Below are positions 6,590 to 12,267 of a stretch of DNA of 12,267 bases, in pieces (the stretch's first letter is position 1; the number at the start of each line of letters is the position of its first letter). Location: contig JAKEEL010000027.1 of the NCBI GenBank assembly GCA_022616595.1, positions 1-12,267 on the forward strand, in the 5' to 3' direction. The notes beneath the pieces are model-generated. The model was given only the letters and a program-made list of their open reading frames with translations, had not been told where the DNA came from and searched no databases. The position numbers and the translations under genes were made by a program. This DNA is from Methylococcaceae bacterium (GTDB lineage Bacteria; Pseudomonadota; Gammaproteobacteria; Methylococcales; UBA1147).

Positions 6590-8160
6590 CTCACAACCTT
6601 TGCTTCGGCAAGCGCTCTCCGGATCTCCGCGTTCGCTTCGAGGCGGCCCCGGAATTCCGCGCACCCTGTAATTCCCGGAATCATCCTGGCGGTCTGCATT
6701 CCTGAAACCGCGGCGCCGTACACGCCCCCGCCGGGAGCCGCCCAGTGTCCGGCGAAATAAAGACCTCCTATTGCGGAGCGATTCGCGATCCGATTCGGTC
6801 CGACCTGATCCGGGCTCAAATCCCAGCCGTAGGCGGCTCCCCGGTAATTCAGGGTGTAGCGTTCCATGGTGGTCGGCGAACCGCCTTCGATATACAGAAG
6901 GTGTTTTTTGAGTCCCGGCAAATAGCGTTCCGCGATCTCGAGCATTTCGGCGATATACACGGCCTTGGCTTGATTCCAGTTCCGGTCGATCTGGTAGGGA
7001 ACCAGCGTGCTCAAGGTCACCAGGTGTTGTTCCGCGGGCGCCAGGGAACGATCGCTCAACGTCGGTATGCTGATTCCGGTCCAAGTGACCTTCCCATCGC
7101 AACTGTTCCGATAATTCCGATCATGGTCCAAGTCCGGGTACCAGAACGATTCATGGCCCGGACTCAAGTCCTCCATTTTCAGGTCGGTTGCGATATACAC
7201 CACGAAGATCGACAGGGAAGGTTTCATGCTTTCCAATTTGTCGATGAATCGTTTCGGAAAATGGTCTTGCCCGACCAGGCCGTAAACGGTTCGGCGCAGG
7301 TCCGAATTGGCGATGACCAGGGGGGCGGAGATCCGTTGACCGTTATGCAGCGCCACGCCCTGTACGCGTCCATTCTGAACGCAGATCCGCTCGACTCGGG
7401 ATTTCAGGCGAAGGTTCCCGCCGTTTTTTTTCAAGCCGCTGACCAATGCATCCGCGAGCCGCTGGAAACCGCCGCGGCAGTAAAAGGCGCCGTCCTCGAG
7501 GTATCCGATGAACATCGCCGACCAATAAACAAACGACACCCGGGACGGCGGCAAGCCCAGATAGGGCCAGTTTGCGGATAAGATTGCAAGGAGCCTCCGG
7601 TCCTGAACGAATTCCGAGCAGACTTCGGCCAGAGTTGATCTGCGGTATCTGAATAAGGCCGGTAAGTCCGCCTGCATGCTGACTGGACCGCCGCGCGCCA
7701 ATATTTCGTCCGCACGCGAAGCTTCGCGTGCAATTTCGGCGCTCAATTCGATGAATTTGCCCAAACCCCCGGCTTCCGCGGGAAAACGGGCGGTCATCGC
7801 CTGTACGAACGCGCCGATGGTCCGGGGCAGCGCGGCCCGGATACCCGGATAAACGGCCACCGCGAAGGGATCGACCGGGATGAAATCGATTTCGTCCAGA
7901 ACGCCGAGGGTTTTCAGGGTCTTGTGGATGACCTGCCCTCCGGGATAACCCTCGGGTCCGCATCCGCTGGTCAAATGTACCGCCGAATCGAAGTGGTAAC
8001 GCTTGCGCCGGAATCCGTGCGCATAGCCTCCGGGCCGGTCATGTTGCTCCAGCACCAGCACAGAGTAACCGGCTGCGGCGAGCAGCCCGGCCGCGGTCAG
8101 TCCGCCGATTCCGCTTCCGATCACAATGACATCGCAGCCATCCGGATTTCGTTTAGTCAT
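6580..8160 (-). CDS. CrtI/CrtISO/RetSat-type FAD-dependent oxidoreductase
   Basis: Predicted flavoprotein of the phytoene desaturase / carotenoid isomerase / retinol saturase superfamily, 526 residues, a usual length. The N-terminus has the FAD motif GSGIGG (15-20), LVLEQHDRPGGYAHGF (35-50, the Glu that binds ribose and the following GG) and FDSAVHL (57-63). The C-terminus carries the second FAD element GLYFAGHWAAPGGGVYGAAV (466-485). Its substrate could be a carotenoid, retinoid, polyprenyl or other unsaturated lipid; no other carotenoid gene lies in the window. The start is MTKRN. AAGGTG lies 15 nt upstream, too far to be convincing, and a GTG at 8178 is an alternative. It follows the BamE-like lipoprotein gene after 70 bp and is probably in its operon. 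Confidence 0.87.
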   Translation of the reverse strand: MTKRNPDGCDVIVIGSGIGGLTAAGLLAAAGYSVLVLEQHDRPGGYAHGFRRKRYHFDSAVHLTSGCGPEGYPGGQVIHKTLKTLGVLDEIDFIPVDPFAVAVYPGIRAALPRTIGAFVQAMTARFPAEAGGLGKFIELSAEIAREASRADEILARGGPVSMQADLPALFRYRRSTLAEVCSEFVQDRRLLAILSANWPYLGLPPSRVSFVYWSAMFIGYLEDGAFYCRGGFQRLADALVSGLKKNGGNLRLKSRVERICVQNGRVQGVALHNGQRISAPLVIANSDLRRTVYGLVGQDHFPKRFIDKLESMKPSLSIFVVYIATDLKMEDLSPGHESFWYPDLDHDRNYRNSCDGKVTWTGISIPTLSDRSLAPAEQHLVTLSTLVPYQIDRNWNQAKAVYIAEMLEIAERYLPGLKKHLLYIEGGSPTTMERYTLNYRGAAYGWDLSPDQVGPNRIANRSAIGGLYFAGHWAAPGGGVYGAAVSGMQTARMIPGITGCAEFRGRLEANAEIRRALAEAKVVSQS

Positions 8161-8230
8161 CGACCGGTTTCTGGACACCTTCCGGCCAGCCGGAGAAGCG
8201 AACGCACGCGCAGTCCTGCGGTAAGCGCAG

Positions 8231-8809
8231 TTAGTCCTTGATCTCCACAACCTTGTCGTCCTTGAACGTCACGATGATCGTATCCCAACGGTTCTTCCAG
8301 TATTTCCACTGATCCCTTTTCAAGGAAGGTGTTTCGTGACTCGGCGGGTAGCCCCGCGCCACGATGACCGCGGACTTGCTCATGCCCGGAGCGATGCTTC
8401 CCGATTCGATGTTTTGCCGCTCGTTCGCGTTGAATTTGAACAGACTCACCTGCTCGCGTGCGAAAAGTGTTTCGAATGCTTCCGGCATCGACCAGCCGGT
8501 GAATTTCGGAACATTTTCCACCTCAACGGTTTCTCCGGTGCTTTCAACCGTTACGAACAGGTTCTCGGTCCCGAATTCAATCAGTTCCACGGCGGTGTTC
8601 ACCGGAATAAAGATGCCGACACCGTAGTTGGTGGTCCGGTAACGGCCTTTCTCATAGAACATGCCGACCTGCGTGTAATAGGTGGCCCCGATCTGCACCG
8701 ACGATGGCAAGGGTTCGGCATCGTTGAAATTTTTCGAGCACCCGACCAGTGCGACCATCAAAAAGATCATCAAGTTCGTGAAAACCACAGCGTTCAGGAT
8801 TATCCGCAT
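8231..8809 (-). CDS. Lipoprotein with BamE/SmpA-like C-terminal domain
   Basis: A 192-residue protein with a signal peptide ending in a lipobox, ALVGC, so Cys24 should be lipidated; it is probably anchored in the outer membrane facing the periplasm. The C-terminal part (about 134-192) has the BamE/SmpA layout: IAPGMSKSAVIVARGYPP, then aromatic residues (WKYWKNRW), then IIVTFKDDKVVEIKD. The middle (about 40-130) is unrecognised. BamE proper is about 110 residues, so this is a larger relative and not the housekeeping BamE. GAGGA (8817-8821) lies 7 nt before the ATG at 8809 and fixes the start against a TTG two codons upstream. It sits between the large lipoprotein gene (179-bp gap) and the oxidoreductase gene. 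Confidence 0.78.
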   Translation of the reverse strand: MRIILNAVVFTNLMIFLMVALVGCSKNFNDAEPLPSSVQIGATYYTQVGMFYEKGRYRTTNYGVGIFIPVNTAVELIEFGTENLFVTVESTGETVEVENVPKFTGWSMPEAFETLFAREQVSLFKFNANERQNIESGSIAPGMSKSAVIVARGYPPSHETPSLKRDQWKYWKNRWDTIIVTFKDDKVVEIKD

Positions 8810-8816
8810 GGCCAAT

Positions 8817-8821
8817 TCCTC
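8817..8821 (-). promoter_or_regulatory. Shine-Dalgarno site GAGGA
   Basis: Minus-strand GAGGA, 7 nt before the ATG at 8809. It decides the start of the BamE-like lipoprotein. Confidence 0.7.
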
Positions 8822-8988
8822 GTTTTTTGTGCGATGAGCGGGTCATTCTCTCACATTTCCGCGCCGGGTCATCCAATTCGGCGAAAATCCCGGCTTCGCG
8901 AAAACTCCTGCACCGCGCGGGTATTCTGTGTACAGGATTTCCTGGCGCCGTTCGTCGATGCCTTGACCCCGATCGTAGTACAACCCGG

Positions 8989-10920
8989 CTAATACAACTT
9001 CCCGGCCAGGGCGGAGTCGATGCGGCAGCCGCCGATCTCCGGATAATCCTCGAGGCTTTGTTTGAAGTCGCGGAAGGTCGGGTGCTGAAACGTCAGGCGC
9101 GAGATGATCCCGCCGTTGAACTCGAATTCCAGCGCGCCGCCCGTGGTTATCGGACTGCCTTCCCGGGTCGTGAACAACAGGATCCCGAGATTCGCGAGGG
9201 GTCTTCCCTGTTCCATCGCAGGGCGTGCGCAGCTCAGTTCGGCGATCTTGAGCCCACTCAGAACCTTCGATAGCTGCGAAGCGTTGATCACGACGCCCGT
9301 GCCCGGGATCGCGGGCACGCCGAGTATCCCTTCGAGGCCGAAATTGCTCAGGTGGTTCTGCAAGAGGACGGTGCCGTTCCCGCCCGATTGAGTGGCCAAT
9401 AGCGGAAAGGCCTGACGCTCCATTTCTTCCGGGTTCGGGTTTTTGATGACCGGGACGAGCTGGCGTTCGATCGATTGCAGGGGACCCAGCAATTTGATGG
9501 TCTTTTGCCCGGATTCCGCGATCGCGTCCCAATCCTCGCCGGTTTTGACCGCCAGGCCCATTCGTTTCATGGTCCTGTAGTCCTCCCGCGACAAGCAATT
9601 CCCGAAGTTCTTCTTGCGCAACTTCTCGACCTGACTGACCCGGAATTCATCCGGCGGTCCGTCCTGGCCGGCGACATTGTAGTTTTTCCAGTCCGGTGAA
9701 TGGTTCAGGTAGTAGTAAAGGATCGCGTTGCGGTCGAATTTATTGAATCCGAGGTCCTTCAAAACCACTTTGAGTTTACGGCAATCGATCTCCAATGCTT
9801 CGTATTGCCGCCAGTCGGGTTCGAGATTCGGCTTCTCGTCATGCCCGGCCGAAGCGATGATCTGCCTGAGATTGACATCGGCCGCGCCAGCCTTGATCTT
9901 GGAACGCCAGAGTTCGTCGAGGCTCAAATCGCTCGCGTCCGGCAGGCCGTTCGGAGCGATTTTCAGCAGCAGCGAGGGGAGGATTTCGGGGTAAACCCTG
10001 AGCGTTCCCAAGGGTCTCGTATCCGGATCCAGAAATCGCAGGCTTCCCTGAATCGCCTCGTAAACTTTGAAACGCGCTTCATTCAGCGTGCCGGACTTGC
10101 CGGAATACGAAACCCCGTTCGGCAGCGAGTGTAATTCGGATCTGCGTTGACCCTCCGTTCGGGGTTCGGAGGTTTTCGAGGCGCCGTCGCGCGCTTGGGG
10201 CGATTCCTCGGTCGGGGCTGTCGGGCTTCCGGCCGCGGGTTCATTGAGAATCTTTGCCGCCTGTCCTTCGGTGATGACTTGGTTGATGATCGCCTGCGTC
10301 GCGGTGGGTTGCTGCTTGCCCGCGGGAACGGCAGTTTTTTCGGAACCGAGCATCCAATAGGACGCGAGCTTGCCGATCACGGCCACGCCGGTGCCGACCC
10401 CGGTCAGCGCGAGCAGATCGCTCGCCGCGTTCAGGTCTCCGGCCAGCCTGGACAAATCGACATCGGTGTTTTCACTGGTCAGAAAACTGTAGTTGATCAG
10501 CGTGTCCCTGCTCGAATCGAGACGCATCCACGGCGTCAAATAGACCTTCCGGGCCTCGAAGCTGAAATTGCATTTACCGGTCGATGTCTGATACAGAAAT
10601 CCGCTTGCCTCGCGCTCGAACTTGAGTGCTGCGTTGTCCATGCGAAACAGCAGGGTGGCCGAAAAAGCCCCGCGCTCATAGGAGGGACCGATGTCGCCGC
10701 AGCTTTCCTCGAGCGCCTCGCTGCCCGAGAAATTGAAGTCGGATATCCATTGAATATAATAATCGTCTCCGTCGATGCCCGCGAACCCCGGCAACGATTC
10801 CAGACCAGTCGATTCGGAGGACGGATGGTCGATGCGAATCTGTCGTGTGCTGGAACACCCTGCGACAAACGCGGCTGCTGCCATCGTGAAGCAAAGTAAA
10901 ATGACGAAACGGACTGTCAT
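8989..10920 (-). CDS. Large lipoprotein of unknown function, 643 residues
   Basis: Not recognised. The signal peptide ends FVAGCSS, so Cys22 should be lipidated. Residues 45-165 look folded, with cysteines at 74 and 117. A hydrophobic, glycine-rich stretch (about 165-192, ALTGVGTGVAVIGKLASYWM) could enter a membrane or be a buried helix. Residues 195-265 are low-complexity, rich in Pro, Thr, Ser, Glu and Ala, and probably a linker. Residues 280-643 look like one or two further domains, with cysteines at 380, 442, 564 and 632. AGGA (10928-10931) lies 7 nt before the chosen ATG. An in-frame ATG at 11019 has GAGAGG 4 nt upstream but would put 33 polar residues before the signal peptide, so it is less likely. 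It is first in the minus-strand cluster. Confidence 0.78.
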   Translation of the reverse strand: MTVRFVILLCFTMAAAAFVAGCSSTRQIRIDHPSSESTGLESLPGFAGIDGDDYYIQWISDFNFSGSEALEESCGDIGPSYERGAFSATLLFRMDNAALKFEREASGFLYQTSTGKCNFSFEARKVYLTPWMRLDSSRDTLINYSFLTSENTDVDLSRLAGDLNAASDLLALTGVGTGVAVIGKLASYWMLGSEKTAVPAGKQQPTATQAIINQVITEGQAAKILNEPAAGSPTAPTEESPQARDGASKTSEPRTEGQRRSELHSLPNGVSYSGKSGTLNEARFKVYEAIQGSLRFLDPDTRPLGTLRVYPEILPSLLLKIAPNGLPDASDLSLDELWRSKIKAGAADVNLRQIIASAGHDEKPNLEPDWRQYEALEIDCRKLKVVLKDLGFNKFDRNAILYYYLNHSPDWKNYNVAGQDGPPDEFRVSQVEKLRKKNFGNCLSREDYRTMKRMGLAVKTGEDWDAIAESGQKTIKLLGPLQSIERQLVPVIKNPNPEEMERQAFPLLATQSGGNGTVLLQNHLSNFGLEGILGVPAIPGTGVVINASQLSKVLSGLKIAELSCARPAMEQGRPLANLGILLFTTREGSPITTGGALEFEFNGGIISRLTFQHPTFRDFKQSLEDYPEIGGCRIDSALAGKLY

Positions 10921-11248
10921 GCATTCATCCTGCGCGGAATTTCGGGGACATTTCAAGAACATCAAAGGCGTCGAAGTCTCTGCCCAGCCACTAAGCGAGA
11001 AAGATCGCGACTGATCCATCGAACCTCTCCGAGCCCTGTGTGATCGGGCGTTGCGACTATAGGCAAGGCCGCAGAAGCTTAGCATATTTCACGACCGCAA
11101 TTCATGTACGAACGCGGGCGGCATGGGTTCCGGTGTGCGATGCAATCGCGCTGCTTTGGGGCGTCGGCTTGGTGGGCTGGTTAGGCCGATGTGTCATTGC
11201 AAGATCAGACCCCGTTGCGCACTTACTGATTCGCAATCAAATGGATTA
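10921..11248. other. Intergenic region, junction with mobile-element debris
   Basis: The left half holds the upstream region of the large lipoprotein gene, including the alternative ATG at 11019 with its own GAGAGG. TATAGT occurs on the minus strand near 11060 but has no matching -35 box. From 11189 the stretch carries a RAYT-associated motif. No intact gene or RNA gene was seen. Confidence 0.4.
11189..11213 (+). repeat. RAYT/REP-associated motif candidate
   Basis: ATGTGTCA followed by TGCAAGATCAGACCCC. From memory, closely related strings (TGCAAGACCTGACCCC) recur beside RAYT transposase genes in proteobacteria. Here the motif lies 36 bp before a RAYT remnant in the same orientation, which supports the reading. 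Only one copy is visible in the window, so repetition is not shown. Confidence 0.4.
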
Positions 11249-11405
11249 ACCGATTATCGGCAACACAGTGATGATATCCATTGGAACCGGGTCAAGCATG
11301 GCTGGATGAGACGCGTTATAGGTTGGCCGCATTCCAGTTTTCATCGCTATGTAAAGTGTGGAATATCCCGAAAATTGGGAAGGCGAATGTCGATGTTTCG
11401 GGCGT
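11249..11405 (+). pseudogene. REP-associated tyrosine transposase (RAYT, IS200-like) remnant
   Basis: The plus strand reads TDYRQHSDDIHWNRVKHGWM and then WPHSSFHRYVKCG. This matches the C-terminal signature of RAYT proteins (DYIHxNPVKHG ... WPYSSFHRYV). The catalytic N-terminal half, with the HUH motif and most of the protein, is absent. At about 11362-11365 the frame must shift to continue as YPENWEGE, the usual G-x-YP-x-x-W ending of the family, so the remnant also carries a frameshift. It is non-functional. Together with the motif at 11189 it marks an old insertion that has lost most of its gene. Confidence 0.75.
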
Positions 11406-11449
11406 TCGGTCGAGGGAATAACGCTTTCAACAGGTTTCGTGAAAACTGA

Positions 11450-11477
11450 TTGTAAATTTTTGGACTTCTATTAGAAT
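11450..11477 (+). promoter_or_regulatory. Promoter candidate for the orphan gene
   Basis: TTGTAA (11450-11455) and TAGAAT (11472-11477, 5 of 6 consensus bases) with a 16-bp spacer in an AT-rich stretch, about 80 bp before the ATG at 11558. Confidence 0.45.
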
Positions 11478-11513
11478 CTACAGCTCATAACTTTTCGAAT
11501 ACTTTCCGATTTA

Positions 11514-11536
11514 AGGAAAAAGCCGTACGTTTTCCT
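11514..11536 (+). promoter_or_regulatory. Hairpin in the leader of the orphan gene
   Basis: AGGAAAA and TTTTCCT form a perfect 7-bp stem around a 9-nt loop. It lies between the candidate promoter and the ATG at 11558. It is too weak and not followed by a T run, so it is not a typical terminator. A leader structure or a protein-binding palindrome is possible. Confidence 0.35.
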
Positions 11537-11557
11537 AATTCATTCTTGGGGGCGGTA

Positions 11558-12127
11558 ATGTATTTTGCGAACATGTATTGTTATGGATGGGATCAAACCG
11601 AAGTGGGGATAACCGGAATAAGGGGGTGCATGGGAGTTGTCTATCGAGGCGTTAATTCACTATACGCTGTACATATCCCCGACAACAGCGCACTGATTAA
11701 TGCGCGAGGTGTTTCGATTTTCGCGGAGTTCGTAAGCCACACGGAATACCATAAAAAGGAGAAGGGCGATCTCTTTGTTTTCATCAACGGGATCAACCGG
11801 CCTACGGCGGAAGATGAGGCTCGGAATTTGAAGTCTCTGCTGAACGCAAAGCACGCGACGCTATACCGGATCATGCTGAACCTTGGAGCAAACTCTGGCG
11901 GCAACCAGGCAGACTCGGCATCGATACTGGTGCAAGACCGTGGCCACATCGATTTGTTGTACAAGCATGTGCCGGATAATCAGTACATTCCAGGGGGTAG
12001 GAGTGCGGTCGGGGTGTACGATCCCAGAGGATCAGCCTTCGGGAATACAGTGCCAAACGACCATGCAAATCCGCTGGGGTGGCACATCGTTACCGCCGGG
12101 AGTAACGCCTGTCGTAAAAAGATCTAG
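11558..12127 (+). CDS. Orphan protein, candidate CNF/CheD-type deamidase fold
   Basis: A 189-residue protein of no family I can name with certainty. Near the N-terminus it has TGIRGCMGVVYRG and then LYAVHIPDNS: Cys24 follows a Gly and His39 lies 15 residues later between beta-strand-like segments. A Gly-Cys followed by His is the catalytic arrangement of the CNF1/BLF1/CheD papain-like glutamine deamidases, and the CNF1 pair C866/H881 has the same spacing. The assignment rests on that pattern and is tentative. There is no signal peptide or membrane segment. GGGGGCGG precedes the ATG as an imperfect ribosome site; a TTG at 11546 is the alternative start. The gene stands alone between a RAYT remnant and a possible intron. 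It may be truncated at its 3' end, and no immunity or secretion gene is visible. Confidence 0.65.
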   Translation: MYFANMYCYGWDQTEVGITGIRGCMGVVYRGVNSLYAVHIPDNSALINARGVSIFAEFVSHTEYHKKEKGDLFVFINGINRPTAEDEARNLKSLLNAKHATLYRIMLNLGANSGGNQADSASILVQDRGHIDLLYKHVPDNQYIPGGRSAVGVYDPRGSAFGNTVPNDHANPLGWHIVTAGSNACRKKI

Positions 12128-12267
12128 GTGCAAAATACAGAATACACAAGATAGTGTAGACGAAAATGTTGGAATGTTAGACCTGACCGTTCGCAGTAAC
12201 AGCAGTAAATCTGGCGGGTTAAAGTCCCGTCCGGGGAGTTGTCCGTACGCCCCGGTAGCATAAGGAA
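12128..12267 (+). other. Structured DNA at the edge, possible 5' part of a group II intron
   Basis: The stretch has no convincing gene. It can form a 6-bp stem with one G-U pair (12213-12218 with 12226-12231, loop TTAAAGT) and a perfect CCGGGG/CCCCGG stem (12231-12236 with 12250-12255). The order of elements (CAGTAAAT, then GGGTTAAAGTCCC, then a GC hairpin and AGCATAAGG) resembles the domain I RNA that precedes reverse transcriptase genes in bacterial group II introns, from memory. A canonical GTGYG 5' end is not seen; GTGCA at 12128, directly after the stop codon, is the nearest. The diagnostic reverse transcriptase and domain V would lie outside the window. Confidence 0.35.

Noticed and set aside
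6745..7581. Long open frame of 278 codons on the plus strand
   Set aside because: It lies wholly inside the oxidoreductase gene on the other strand, and its product has no recognisable domains. It is an antisense shadow of a GC-rich gene.
8161..8168. CGACCGGT at the oxidoreductase start as a third TetR operator
   Set aside because: Only the short core is shared, and ACCGGTCGATG also occurs inside the large lipoprotein gene near 10577, so chance is a sufficient explanation.
12213..12231. T-arm of a tRNA (GGGTTAAAGTCCC)
   Set aside because: The loop lacks the TTCRANY pattern, and there is no acceptor, D or anticodon arm upstream.
1..12267. CRISPR array, rRNA or other tandem repeat array
   Set aside because: No regularly spaced direct repeats and no conserved rRNA stretches were seen anywhere in the window.

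Overview
The window looks like chromosomal DNA from a Gram-negative proteobacterium, most likely a gammaproteobacterium. The grounds are two lipoprotein signal peptides, one on a protein with a BamE/SmpA-like end, a periplasmic protein with a Sec signal, Shine-Dalgarno sites, a near-consensus sigma-70 promoter and RAYT-type transposase debris. The species cannot be fixed from the sequence. A periplasmic protein whose predicted mature N-terminus is His-Gly-Gly would suit a copper-using organism such as a methanotroph or nitrifier, but that is only a hint.

Left part (1-4480): a CPA2-type cation:proton antiporter on the minus strand is divergent, across a 483-bp gap, from a plus-strand flavin monooxygenase-like gene with an unusual hydrophobic C-terminal tail. 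Next on the plus strand is a Mut7-C protein (ubiquitin-like N-domain, PIN-like nuclease domain, zinc ribbon). Its 3' end overlaps by 33 bp the 3' end of a convergent gene for a secreted, membrane-anchored protein of unknown function.

Middle (5116-6590): a poorly coding stretch holds one doubtful small ORF. Then comes a TetR-family repressor gene whose own promoter (TTGACA, 17 bp, TATAGT) contains a palindromic operator candidate and would start transcription at or next to the ATG, so the mRNA may be leaderless. A second operator-like copy lies just beyond the 3' end of the TetR gene. Upstream of the TetR gene is a broken copy of the Mut7-C N-terminal domain, a paralogue of the intact gene 2.6 kb away.

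Right-middle (6580-10920): three minus-strand genes, probably co-transcribed, encode in order a 643-residue lipoprotein of unknown function, a 192-residue lipoprotein with a BamE-like end, and a CrtI/CrtISO/RetSat-type FAD oxidoreductase. With the TetR gene they could form a regulated envelope or lipid/isoprenoid module. That is inference from gene order only.

Right end (10921-12267): this looks like a mobile or scarred zone. It has a RAYT-associated motif, a frameshifted C-terminal remnant of a RAYT transposase, an AT-rich promoter region with a hairpin, an orphan 189-residue protein whose Gly-Cys and His spacing recalls CNF/CheD-type deamidases, and structured DNA at the edge resembling the start of a group II intron. 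No tRNA, rRNA or CRISPR array was seen.
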